Part shown: piece after piece, positions 11,448 to 23,260 of the stretch
Layout of the letters: every line of letters begins with the position of its first letter
Numbering within the stretch: position 1 is the first letter of the stretch
NCBI GenBank assembly: GCA_002749535.1
Contig: MZZL01000408.1
Location: 673,465-737,464 of the forward strand
Direction: 5' to 3'
DNA: 64,000 nucleotides
DNA from: Apophysomyces variabilis
Taxonomy: Eukaryota > Mucoromycota > Mucoromycetes > Mucorales > Mucoraceae
Position numbers and translations under genes: made by a program
The notes under the pieces: generated by a model
The model's database searches: none
Seen by the model: the letters and a program-made list of their open reading frames with translations, nothing else
Told to the model about the DNA's origin: nothing

Positions 11448-12218
11448 ACCCGTGAATATACAAGGAAGTAATAGCGAAAACGGGCTGTCTCGTTAAACCG
11501 GAGAAAAAAAATATTAAGAGCGAAGTTGGGAGTGTGAACAGAAGTGAGTGAGTAAGTGAGAGAGAGACACAGAGCGAAAAGAAAAAAAAAAGAGAAGGAA
11601 CCTATCAGCAATGGCACGTGAATACAGTTTGCCCTTCCGTTATTTTTGTGGCGTGAGGCCCCATAGCGATATGAAAAAACCAGGAGGAAAATTCATCAAG
11701 TTCTCCTTCTGTGTGTAAATGCCTCTGTCTCTCACTCTCTCTCCAAATATATCTGTACATGTATTCCTTTAACTTCATCTTCATTAGAGGATCGAGCGCC
11801 TATCTTCCCATGTAAAATAACCTTAAGAGAAAAAGAAAAATTTTACTTTCCGTTACTTCCAAAGGTTGAAACTAAAGAGGATATTGACAAAAGAGCAATG
11901 ATCAACAACCACAATGTTACGCGTACCACATGTATCCCTCATTGACTCAGCATTCATTACAGCATTCTGCCCGTTCCGTTTCTGTTTACCAGGAATATGG
12001 GCAACAATTTCCCTTTTTTGTCAATAAACATTGTGTAAGCAAATAAGAAATGAAAAAACTTGAGCTTTATGTAGGTATACGCTTGTAGAATTCCTTTCTC
12101 TTTCTTTGCAAACGAAAAAAAAAGGAGAATTGGATGTGTAATGGGTAGAGCTAAGGGGTATGAGTTATAGTACAAAAATAAAATGAAAAGGAGCAAGTCC
12201 AATAAAGATGTTCCCCGA
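11448..12218. other. Intergenic, no gene seen
   Basis: It holds the pyrimidine-rich leader of the C1/Pex24 gene (to about 11620). AT-rich sequence then leads to the 3' side of the amino-acid transporter. No supported coding sequence. Confidence 0.5.
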
Positions 12219-13712
12219 TTATCGGAAAGCGCTGATTAAGGTACAGATCATGATCAAAATGCCAAATAGGATCAAGAATACACTGCAGGCATCTCTCCAC
12301 CACGTGGATTCTGGGGATTTTCCTAGCAAGGCTTCATCTTCCCCATTGGAGACGGACTTTCTGAGCCATGTAGGACGAAACACGGCGAGATAAGAAGCAC
12401 CCGGGGCAATGTAAGCGACGAAGGAGGAGGCCAATCCACCGACGACAGAATAAACCCGACCAAGCGATCGAATATAAATGCCGAGCATAAGAAAAGCCGC
12501 AAAAAGGATGACAGTGACAACGTGATGTTCTAGGGTAGAGGGTTGGCGGTGACCTTTTTCAAAGCCCAACGTCTTCTGGACGGCGTCGCGTGCGGGATAA
12601 AAAGCCATGGGAACAGTCAATACCATGGAAAGTCCAAGTGCTAAGCGTCCAATGTTGATAACGTTGTCGTCCACTGGGAAATTGTTGAAGATATTGGAAT
12701 CCACATCTGTACCGAAGCTGAGATAACCAATGGCAGCAAATCCCATTGACGTAAGCCAGCTGACAACAGTAGAGACAGCAGCGGTCCAAGACCATCCGGT
12801 CATAGACTGGTTTCTTTGGGATAGGAAGTTGCTGAAGGCCACCTGAGTACAGACAAAGGCAAAACACATAATGCCCAACGCGCCCAAGAAATCTTTACCA
12901 GGCGAAAAGAGTGGTGCATGATGGTCAGGCGCGTAGGCAGGGGCACGGATTAAGACCGAGATCAACATGACGGGTAGCAGCAAGACAGATACAATGGACC
13001 AACGCGCCAACGCACCAATCGATCTTGACAGGTTAAGTGGAAAGATCTTTTTTTTTTTTTTTACAAATTGCCAAAGTGAGATGTCGGACATTATATCGAG
13101 GAATAAGCTTTTTTTTTCTTACCACGAAAACGGACACTAAGATCGTGACCAATTGCCGATCAGCTAGAAGCCGATATTCTGGAAAGTAGAGGCCAAACAA
13201 GATCGGGATAGTGTCCGCCACAACTATAAATATGCATATATACAAAATGATAAGGGATGAGTCAGATCATGTGAGCAATGGGTACTACATCCAATAGGAC
13301 AAACAAACTTACGGATGAAATAACTAACACAGCTTCCGGCGCTTTGAATAAACAAGGTCAGATTCAGGGTATGATAGCCAAAACGGCCCATGGAATAGTC
13401 CGCCATGTCCGCAAAATTATAGATGCCGACCCTCTTGCCAGCCATCACCATCAAACACAACGCATTGAAGGTCAAGAGGCCAACCAAGATAGATAGGATA
13501 ATGCCGTAGGAAAACCCGGCTAAATTGAGAGCGTACGGTAGACCAATAACACCCGCGCCCACTGTCGCATTCACGATGTTCATCGCTGCCTCCAGGATAT
13601 GGCGAGTACCATATCCTGGCGTGGTTGCTTGGAGCAAATCCGTATCGACCGGATCTTGTCGGTCTTGCACTTCTTCATTCTCTATCGCTGCGTAGTTCTG
13701 GCGGTTCAGCAT
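12219..13712 (-). CDS. AAAP/SLC38-type amino-acid transporter (vacuolar AVT-like)
   Basis: Three exons (13712-13313, 13223-13123, 13046-12219) join in phase to about 442 aa with roughly 11 membrane segments. The N-terminal cytosolic tail (about 40 aa) is followed by the family's first helix AAMNIVNATVGAGVIGLPYAL, matching the SLC38/AVT unwound helix with G-A-G. It continues with GIILSILVGLLTFNALCLMV, the VADTIPILFGL segment and FPLNLSRSIGALARWS. Later helices include FVCTQVAFSNFLSQRNQSM and VVGGLASSFVAYIAPGASYL. The family moves neutral, acidic or basic amino acids across vacuolar or plasma membrane by H+ or Na+ coupling. Layout fits yeast AVT5-7, but substrate cannot be read from sequence. 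The acceptor of exon 3 lies beside a 15-base A run on the sense strand. Confidence 0.85.
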
Positions 13713-14484
13713 CAGCCAAGGAACAATTAGAGAGGTTAGGAGAGGGGTTTTCTGTTATTTAGAAAAGAGATGGAGGATAAGGGAAGAAGAGAAAAGGGAA
13801 TCCCAACGAGTTAAATACAAAAGAACCAGTTGGATCGTGTTATTTAAATAGGAAACATCGGAGACCAATGGCACGCAATCTTTCTCACGTTTGATTGGTC
13901 TCATTATGATGCTTCATGCATTCACGTCCCAAAAATTCAATGATGGGGGACTTGTAACGATAGGGCTTTCGGCTCCCCTAAACGCTTTGCTGTACTGTTG
14001 TTCTCACCGGGAAAAAACTGCCCTTCACCCCTTTGCTTGCATTACTACCTCTTTCTTTTTTCTATCTCACTTTTGCTCTGTCCAGTTGACCGCTGCAGAT
14101 GCTTCGACTTTGTTTCTCTCAGCACTATGTTATGCAAAACAAAGTTATTTCCGTGTTTCTCACTTTATACTCTGGTTAACCCTGTTCTATTGTTCCATGA
14201 TTCGAAATGTCCCCTTTTTTGATCTTTTTAATATCTTGTCAAGCTTGTCGCAAGACCTAAACATAACATGGACAGCGCGTATTTCTTAAAGCAGTAAGGT
14301 GCAAACCAAACTTCATTTAACCGTCAATAGAGAGCAAGGTAAAAAAAAATTGGACATGCACATGTCTCCGTGTTAAGGTTTCTTGATTGTTTTGCTTTCC
14401 CCTTAATGTTCTTATGATCTCTACTTCCGTTTCTGTCTCCGATAAGGAAGTACTGTGTCTGACAGACCACGCGCTCCAGGTTCT
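13713..14484. other. Intergenic between transporter and duplicated segment
   Basis: Upstream region of the transporter gene (TTATTTAAATAGG-like AT-rich core near 13838) and non-coding sequence to 14484. No gene seen. Confidence 0.5.
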
Positions 14485-15414
14485 ATCAGATACAATTAAA
14501 GTTCTTTGTATATAGACCCTCTGTTTCGCTTTTTTGTGTCTCGTATACACACGCACACACACACTCTATAGACATAGACGGCATTTGTTGATCAATAGAG
14601 ATGAAACAAGGAAATGGAATTGGAACCGTGATAAATTCGTTTTTATCTTCAAATGGCGAATAAGCCTTGGCCTTACTGTACTTGACCCTGTCACGCGGTA
14701 CCTTATTGTTCCCAAAACTCGGACCATACCATTGAAAGAGCAAAAAAAGAAAAGGCAAAAGAAAAAAATTGCGCGTTGTCATACCCTCCATCGTCGCCGG
14801 AGATAGGCTACTTTAGAGAAAAAAAAAGATAGAGAGAGAGAGAGAGAGAGAGAAAACTTAGGGTCGTTCTTTCCTCGGCGTCCCCGTTAAGTCATAAATA
14901 ACAATAATGATAAGAATAACAATGAAAAACAGAAAAAATTTCATATGAAGAATAAGAAAAGGAAAAAGGAAAGATAATAAGTGCGTGAAGTGATGCGTAA
15001 TTCAAGAAGTAGGGATAAATGGACTATTGTCGTCGTGGTTGCTGGTGGTGTTCGTGGTCTGGAGAGGGAGGTGATTGAAGGACATGTTGCAAAAGAGTAT
15101 CGATGCCAGTGTTTTCAGGCGATTGGTTTCGTTTGTTCACCGCATGAAAATACGCAGCTGAAGCAATGGTTCGTAAGAGCTCCTCAGGAAGGCTACCCAA
15201 ATGGATACCAATTGATTCCAAAATGCTATAGAGCACTGCATTTGTCATGGCTTGCGGCTGTGGTTGTGGTTCAGGAGCTATCGGCGGAGCATGACATGCC
15301 GGGACATGAAGAGGGGCTGAAGCAATTGGTGGTGATCGATTTCTTGCCAATGGTCGTGTGTCCACTGCAAGAGAGTAAGAACGAGGCCGTCGTCTACGGT
15401 TTCGCATTTCGCTG
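14485..15414. repeat. Left copy of a 930-bp identical duplication flanking an assembly gap
   Basis: This block matches 15829-16758 at a constant offset of 1344 bases, including its (GA)n tract (14831-14853) and the last 390 or so bases of the GATA-factor coding sequence on the minus strand. It stops exactly at the first N. The GATA gene fragment here (about 15024-15414) has no upstream part and should not be counted as a second gene. Confidence 0.95.
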
Positions 15415-15828
15415 NNNNNNNNNNNNNNNNNNNNNNNNNNNNNNNNNNNNNNNNNNNNNNNNNNNNNNNNNNNNNNNNNNNNNNNNNNNNNNNNNNNNNN
15501 NNNNNNNNNNNNNNNNNNNNNNNNNNNNNNNNNNNNNNNNNNNNNNNNNNNNNNNNNNNNNNNNNNNNNNNNNNNNNNNNNNNNNNNNNNNNNNNNNNNN
15601 NNNNNNNNNNNNNNNNNNNNNNNNNNNNNNNNNNNNNNNNNNNNNNNNNNNNNNNNNNNNNNNNNNNNNNNNNNNNNNNNNNNNNNNNNNNNNNNNNNNN
15701 NNNNNNNNNNNNNNNNNNNNNNNNNNNNNNNNNNNNNNNNNNNNNNNNNNNNNNNNNNNNNNNNNNNNNNNNNNNNNNNNNNNNNNNNNNNNNNNNNNNN
15801 NNNNNNNNNNNNNNNNNNNNNNNNNNNN
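15415..15828. other. Assembly gap, 414 N
   Basis: A run of 414 N. Open frames that span it are meaningless. Confidence 0.99.
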
Positions 15829-16758
15829 ATCAGATACAATTAAAGTTCTTTGTATATAGACCCTCTGTTTCGCTTTTTTGTGTCTCGTATACACACGCAC
15901 ACACACACTCTATAGACATAGACGGCATTTGTTGATCAATAGAGATGAAACAAGGAAATGGAATTGGAACCGTGATAAATTCGTTTTTATCTTCAAATGG
16001 CGAATAAGCCTTGGCCTTACTGTACTTGACCCTGTCACGCGGTACCTTATTGTTCCCAAAACTCGGACCATACCATTGAAAGAGCAAAAAAAGAAAAGGC
16101 AAAAGAAAAAAATTGCGCGTTGTCATACCCTCCATCGTCGCCGGAGATAGGCTACTTTAGAGAAAAAAAAAGATAGAGAGAGAGAGAGAGAGAGAGAAAA
16201 CTTAGGGTCGTTCTTTCCTCGGCGTCCCCGTTAAGTCATAAATAACAATAATGATAAGAATAACAATGAAAAACAGAAAAAATTTCATATGAAGAATAAG
16301 AAAAGGAAAAAGGAAAGATAATAAGTGCGTGAAGTGATGCGTAATTCAAGAAGTAGGGATAAATGGACTATTGTCGTCGTGGTTGCTGGTGGTGTTCGTG
16401 GTCTGGAGAGGGAGGTGATTGAAGGACATGTTGCAAAAGAGTATCGATGCCAGTGTTTTCAGGCGATTGGTTTCGTTTGTTCACCGCATGAAAATACGCA
16501 GCTGAAGCAATGGTTCGTAAGAGCTCCTCAGGAAGGCTACCCAAATGGATACCAATTGATTCCAAAATGCTATAGAGCACTGCATTTGTCATGGCTTGCG
16601 GCTGTGGTTGTGGTTCAGGAGCTATCGGCGGAGCATGACATGCCGGGACATGAAGAGGGGCTGAAGCAATTGGTGGTGATCGATTTCTTGCCAATGGTCG
16701 TGTGTCCACTGCAAGAGAGTAAGAACGAGGCCGTCGTCTACGGTTTCGCATTTCGCTG
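15829..16758. repeat. Right copy of the 930-bp duplication
   Basis: It starts at the first base after the gap and continues without a break into the full GATA-factor gene, so this is the genuine genomic copy. It contains the 3' flank (15829-16367, with the GA microsatellite at about 16175-16197) and the 3' end of the coding sequence. Confidence 0.95.
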
Positions 16759-18357
16759 GATTGCGTCGGTGATGTAGAAGGTAGCGGCGAAGATGGCTGC
16801 GTTGAAGGATACGGCGCGATATGCACTGTATGACTGCTTGCCTTCCGTTGATCGTTCTGATCCAGAAACGTCGTAGTTGGTATTGGTTCGGTTGATCCAG
16901 ACTCGTTTATCATACTAAAACTAGTCCGCTTTATACGGTGTTTGGGTCCATGAGCATTTCCAAGGTCGCTATGGTTCGAACGATTCCGTTTTTTGATCAC
17001 GTCGGTCTTCAACTTAAGTGGACGACCGACCCCATGAAGTTTGTAGAACAAACCGCAGGCATTGCACAATGGTTCACCTTGAGGACTACGGCGCCATAAA
17101 GGCGTTGTTGTAGTAGCGCAGTTGCTGCATTGGTTCTGTAAATGAGTTATCATTGTCTTTTTTGTTGATAGACTTGACTTCGGCTCAACATCTGGAGAAT
17201 CGCGCTCATGTACTGCTTTTCCTTCACGGCCCTCGTGCGGTGACGCTTCAGGTATCTGTCCCGGAGGTTGTCCGATAGGGATGGATGGCGATCGCTGGCC
17301 TCTATCGCTACTTCCGCTAGATGAAAAGTTGGACAAAGGCGATGGTATGCTGTTTGGATAAGGGAGTGATTGAGGGTCGCTCCATTGCCGTGGTCTCAAT
17401 TGAGAGTGAGATTCGTTGCATACAGAATGGGAGATATTCGTAGAAGACGTCGGGTTGCTGTTGTAGTACGCAGAAAGCCATTCGTCCAATGTGAATGAAT
17501 CAGCAGACTGTTGCGTGGGACTAGATAATGTTAGTAAGGGATGCGAAGAAGAAACATAGAATGACTGTGAAGATAATGCAGAACTATGACTGTATTCATC
17601 ATTGTTAGGCTTTGTAGAGTGGGTTTGGCATAGAGAATGGTTTTCTACGTCAATATTCTGGTCAGCAAATACGAGCGGAGGCTGTGAGATACCAGAAGGT
17701 GAGGATGATTGTGCATATATTTCGTCTTGGACAGACGAGTGGTCCATATTGTGATCATATGTAGGCATGATGATACTGTTATCAGACGTCAAGAGGCGAG
17801 GGGAATGATCATTGCTTCGTAAAGTAGGCTATAGAGAGTGGGGACGTTCGTTTAAGAGGGTGCAAGCAAAGAGAGAAAAGAAATAAGAGGGAAACAAGCA
17901 TCCGCTCATATAAGAAAAAGAGAGAGAAGAAAAGGAACTCGAAGCAGAAAGAGCTGAAAATAACTAATCTTACCATACAATCTTTATTCTCTTTCGACAT
18001 ACGCGTGCTCCCAGTAGCACGTCGAGATGGCTCTGGTGGGAAGTGGTTCAAGTCAGGCGATACCAAGATTACGGTAGAAGACGATTCCTCAACGTCCATT
18101 CTTTCCGCTTTTTCTCGATGGTTCGCGTCTGATTTGAGCTTTTGAGCCATCATTCTCCATGTAAGATTTTCCATTCGAGTGGCATGAGGTAAATACTCTT
18201 TTGCTTTTGAGTATAACCGCCATAGTTGACTTTGCAAGGGATCTTTTTCTTCTTCAACATTGTTGTCATAGCAGTCGGTAGATGAAAAAAGAGAGTCTTT
18301 GAGGATCTGATTGATTATTGTTGAACGTGCCGTGGTAGATTTAGTGAATAATGACAT
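16368..18357 (-). CDS. GATA zinc-finger transcription factor, AreA/Gaf1-type nitrogen regulator
   Basis: Two exons (18357-17974 and 17828-16368) give about 614 aa, rebuilding DCM-PTLRSND across the junction. Exon 1 carries the N-terminal domain of fungal nitrogen GATA factors (DUF1752: [30 protein letters not shown], about residues 44-73). Exon 2 is Ser/Pro/Gln-rich and holds one C-x2-C-x17-C-x2-C finger at about residues 362-386 ([24 protein letters not shown]) with the basic tail [15 protein letters not shown] typical of AreA, NIT2 and Gaf1. Such factors bind GATA sites and activate alternative-nitrogen genes when good nitrogen is scarce. The C-terminal 60 aa (about residues 550-610: [22 protein letters not shown]) may be a regulatory helix. 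Its 3' end is duplicated across the assembly gap. Confidence 0.9.
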
Positions 18358-21300
18358 AATAGAAGTACAAGAAGAGTAAAAAGAGAAACAAAAATGAAGT
18401 AAAAGCAGAAAGAGAGAAGAAGGAAAGAAAGAAAGGAAAGGCGGCATATAATTTGTTACTTTAACGCGATCGTTGGATACCTGTGCAACCGTAACAAAGG
18501 TGGGGGTGGATCGCTGGTCCTTGAAACACCGCAGCCTAGTGCTTTTGTGGTTTGTCCCAGCCTTTAACCATACTGCATGTGACATAGGTTGACTTCGATA
18601 GAATAGCGTTGACCATATTTTATACAACAAGTCAACTAATATTCCCGTTTGTTTTAGTCCATTTGTTTACTAATTACTTTTTTTAATTTTCTGGTGGTCC
18701 GCATTCGGTCGAACGCCAACTGATAACCCTTTTTTGATAAAAATCGCCGGTTGCTTCCGAAATACGTCATATAACCTACTCCCCTTTTTCTCTTCTTCAT
18801 CATCGATGCAACGCTTCCTGTTCTTCAATTAGTCCTTCGAAATGTCTCCTGTCAACAACTTCATTCTCTTTTTCTTGACAATCAGCAAGTTATTTATTCA
18901 ATGGGATAACAATAAGTAGGTTGAATGAACGAAAGAGTGATGAAAAGAGGACCGGCAGATGTTCTATATCTTTATCTGCTGCCAGTTGCCCGATTCTTCC
19001 TTATCTATTTTCCATATTTAGGTCGTAGAAAAAAAATTCTCCGTACGGGAAACTGTCCCAATCCAGAAAACTTTTTACTCCGCTTTGGGATAACTAAGCC
19101 ACAGCAACATCAAGTGGTTTTCTAGGTGTTTCTTTTTCATTTTCTTTTGTGAACATCAAGTTATCAGACTGCAGCTACTTCCTTGCCATGTCCTTGGAAT
19201 GGTGAACAGGCGAGATCATCAACTGCTAGAAATGACTGCAGAGAGTCAAATCCAGCACACTTCACTCATAGGAAGTTCTGCTGAAAGTCATCGTCTAACT
19301 TGGATAGTGTGTCTCGTTTGAAAAACGTAGAACGGTTATGTACTGCATACAGATCCTGTAGAGCACGGTCACTAAAGTTCTCACAGTTCACACCAACCCC
19401 CTCTTTTTATATTTTTTGCAGAGCGGAGTAAAAAATCATTTTTTTATTTTAACAAAGTCACATTTTCCAAGCCAGTTCTTACTCTGAAATTTTTTTTTGA
19501 TGCTCCGGATACCAAAAGCTTTCTCCGGCCGAAAGTGTTTACTGTAATTCTGAAACAGTCCCTGTTTTTGAGTGGAATAAGACTCCTCTTTGTTTTTAAA
19601 GGATAGACAGCATGCTGGTAAAAGCCTCACAAATATAATATAGATTTTGCAATGGAAATGTATGCTTTATCAAGTATTAGCACAGGAATTTCAGTTTATA
19701 CTGCTGTGCGAAGGAAAGATGCCACGCTTCTAACTGTTACAAAGAGAAAATCTTTGTTCATGTCTAACATAAACATATCAATAGCATGGTCTGGTGCCGT
19801 TAGCTTATAGCAACATTTATACAAAAGCCAATTGAATGGAAGAAATCAAAACCCGATGGGCTTGGCAATGTTACTGAATCTTCACTTCTTTTTTCACGTT
19901 AAAGGAAAATAGTAAGATTGCGGCATGGTATGGAAGAGCATCCTCCAATAGGAGCTTGCAACAGCAAGTTTGTGCCAATCAGTAATTGAGACCTTTACCC
20001 CCCCATGCATCAGGAACCGTCTGCTAAAAAGTGTGGACCAGATTTATTTTACGTTGTGCTTCTTCATATCGAAAAGACGCGGACCCTTATTATATAATAA
20101 AAAAGACGGATTATGCAAAGTTTCCTTGTCAAAAGGACGAGCAATCAAGAGAGTACGTCGAAACATGAAAGGAATATGTGCAAATGGCTTTCGAGGGATT
20201 CGCTCAATATCTTATTCTGCCAGGCTAAAGAAAGTATCAGGCATTTGTGTTATATCCGAGTTAAATTGCAAGAGACCGATGCCGCCGGGTTACCTCTGGA
20301 AAATTGGACCAGAGATCATTTCCGAGAAAGCATAGGCAAAACAGAGAGCGGAGGAAGGTAAACGTAAGCAAGGTTAGTGATGTTGCTTTAGTTTGCTATT
20401 TATGAGAGAAAGAGCAACCCTGAAGTCGGCAACGAACAACGGCCTTTACCAAACGGCCATATGAAGCCAGCTAAAAGTGCAAGAGAAATACTTCAGAGAG
20501 ACCATGTAATCTATCACTTGACATCCTTCATTTGCTCAATTCAACACATTACTCTAGATTGGCATGAAAAAAGAGAAATATCACAATGGGAGATGGTTTT
20601 TGACGTACTATGTTTTCGTTGAAATAGAAGATACTACTCTAAAAGCAAAGCTTCTGAGTCTGCTGCAGAATGCGACTTTAGGTTGTCGATGACAACGATA
20701 TACTGAGCGCTAGGATTGTTATAGTTGACCAGCGACAATTTTGTCTCCTACTCAGTATTTCCTCTTAGAATTTTCGTCTTTTCGTTTTCTATTGCTAACT
20801 TCACAAATACTTTTCACGTTTTAATTTTTCCGTGATGTTTCTCTCCTTGCCATTTCCTCCCAACAGCAAATCAGGAGCCATGTCAGCAAGGAAACGACTC
20901 ACGTTAAGTATAGTAGGATTTTATTCCCAGGAGCTTTTACGCTACCATGATTGTTTCTATCAATGAGCACGAAGTAGCCAAAGCACGAATGCTAAAATTT
21001 ACTTGTATTTTCATTTTCTTATAAGATAACAGATGTATGGAATCTTCATCGCCTGTCCACACTCTCCGTCCCTCTTTATTTGCCAGACGTGAGCTCTAGC
21101 TAAAACGATGTTCTATCGGTGCAAATTTCGGCTCCGGCTGTCTGAGTTTACTTTAAGTTTGCTAGTTGACAAGTTGTGGTACTGGTTTTCCATGCCTATT
21201 TGCAAAAACCCGTGACAGAGGGGTTCCCGACGGAGTGTAAAAGCCATATTGGTGAGCGCATCCATCCAAATCCAGACGTGTGCGGGGAGTGGGTTCCAAA

Positions 21301-21417
21301 GACGATATGTTAGCGAATCAAGGAAAATGGATGAGAATAAATATAAAGGTCGTTCCTTTGTTAGTATCCTGATTAAATAAAGATATTTTTTTCTTTGTAA
21401 CTTACACACAGTAAACA
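18358..21417. other. Long non-coding stretch upstream of the GATA gene
   Basis: About 3.06 kb. The first 250 bp are the GA-rich leader and promoter side of the GATA factor. The remainder is AT-rich with short random ORFs only. No RNA gene or repeat array was recognised. Confidence 0.5.
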
Positions 21418-23260
21418 TTACACGTTTCTATTACGTGGAGCAGTTGTGGTCGTACTTGGCCGAGTAAAGATGGCTGGTCGGTCCCGTTGAATCATGGCCA
21501 TAAACATGGCACAGATATTCCTTGACGCATTAATATCCCGTTGCCAAACAGTATGACAGTTACTACAAACTAATACTGAATGCAAGCATCGATGTCCACC
21601 AAGATCTAGTTTCGTCAAGGATTTCGTTCCGCACCGGGAACAAACTTGAGATGTATTGTATTTATCCATTTCAATCATAATTAAACGCACAGAAGTATCA
21701 GCGCGTTTGAGCAGCTTCCTACATCTGTCTGCCAGTCCACATGGTTTGCCTTGTAGACATTCCGTCCAAATCTCGAAGCACCATACACCAATAAGAAACT
21801 TTTGCCGTATCATTTTCCGCAAATGATTTTCGCCACTTGCTGTTGTTCATCACGAACAAAAAGTGTTAGATCGCATTCATATTTCAGTTGCTGTTATCGA
21901 TAATAAGAGAGTGACTTACTCTTCTTTAGGCGGATGAGAAGGAGGTGGTGGTTCACCTGCTTCTTGGCGCTGTAATCTTCTTCTTCTCCATCTTCGTGTC
22001 CCATCAGGACGAAGCGTTTCACTGTCCACACGTTGGTCTTGTTGACGTACCCTGAATAGACGATCCGCGTTCCCGAGAGGGTCCCGGTACTTGGTGCCTC
22101 CGTTGATGAAGATCTTAACCATTTCTTCGTCCAGCCTTTGACGTCCCTGGTAATTCAAGAATTTTAATCCTTGGATATCTCGTTGGGCATAAAAAGCTGT
22201 AACTTCTGCTAATGCATCCAAAGTTGATACAATAGATCGGAAAATACGATCTATGTCAGTGGTTCTGTTGGTGTCGATTTCTGACTCTAGTCTTCGTATA
22301 AGAGGTGTTTTACTTGTGTTGATTCTTTGCATAGTTTTCTTAAAGCCAGCTCTAGTGTAATACTTTGCTGTTGAAAGCTGTCGGATTTGATGTGGTTCAA
22401 ATTCCGTATCATCATTTTCGCCTACAGATGCTCAAATAAACATTCAGAATCGTGCTAGAGGATGAATGGCGTTTAATATTATAATTACCTTTGGCTACTT
22501 CAGGTTCAGAAAGTTCTGCTATATCTTCGTCTGGAATATCCTGGTCGTCTTCCACTGTCAAACGCAATATAAAAGTTAAGTTTGGCAAACGTAAAAATAA
22601 TATTGTAGCAACTATGTCAATGCTGCATAGATGTATGAAGCATGAAATTTAAATATATCTATCACTTATATTCTAGATCAGCCTCATCGCGATACACGTC
22701 ATTGCTTACGTTGCTACAAACATATATATCTGCAACACCAGGATCAGCTCCCTATTTTCTGAAAAGAACACAGGTGATGACTTGCTCGACTCTGTGTAAA
22801 TGCTGTGTCATATCGCTGATTGCGAATCCAAGTGAGATATGGTGTAATTGATGTTCTAGTCGACAATTCCTGTCTTCGTCGTGCTTGCTCCCTGTTACGT
22901 GCTTTTTCCGCCGCGGTTTGCTTCCGCTTCCTTTTGCTTCCAGCGAGTGGGCGGAGGTTCTGCTTGATTCAGACTGAGCGTCACTGTTTTCATTGTCATT
23001 GTGCTGCCGTGCATGTTGTAGCTGTCTGTAGGCTGATGAACGCAGAAAGATAGGAGCGTATATCAAGTTATCGGCCCACTGCTTTTATGTTACTCACCTT
23101 CCTGCAACTGCTTCTGCTGCTGCTTGTATTGTTTCTTAGATATAATGATGTCTGGTACAGACATGCCATGATAATTGTCCAACCTATGTAATATGTCCGT
23201 AGGGGGGATTCCCAGAGCTTGCAATACTTCAGCCAAATCGTTCTCAGGTATATCTATGTG
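21418..23260 (-). pseudogene. Fanzor-like (eukaryotic TnpB relative) RuvC nuclease gene, probably decayed
   Basis: Read on the minus strand from high to low coordinates. A Lys/Arg-rich segment (about 23057-22780) comes first. An RuvC-I-like motif GADPGVADIY follows at about 22730. A short acidic exon (22554-22489) joins in phase with the next exon (from 22421), which encodes KYYTRAGFKKT, YQGRQRLDEEMVKIFINGGTKY and an Arg-rich segment. The last piece (21822-21418) has DKYNTSQVCSRCG, then HSVLVCSNCHTVWQRDINASRNI, which is a TnpB-style zinc ribbon plus RuvC-III Asp. Order and motifs fit Fanzor proteins, which are transposon-carried RNA-guided nucleases in fungi. A donor GTAAGT at about 21910 and acceptor near 21853 join the last two pieces out of phase, so I suspect a frameshift near 21815. 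Exons at 23100-23260 (LQALGIPPTDILHRLDNYHG) may be its N-terminus or another gene. Confidence 0.55.

Noticed and set aside
13891..14289. 132-codon plus-strand ORF upstream of the duplicated block
   Set aside because: Low-complexity Phe/Leu/Ser-rich translation of pyrimidine-rich DNA, typical of leader or intergenic sequence.
14981..15906. Open frames running through the N gap (several on both strands)
   Set aside because: They exist only because N is translated as X; the real GATA coding end is at 16368.
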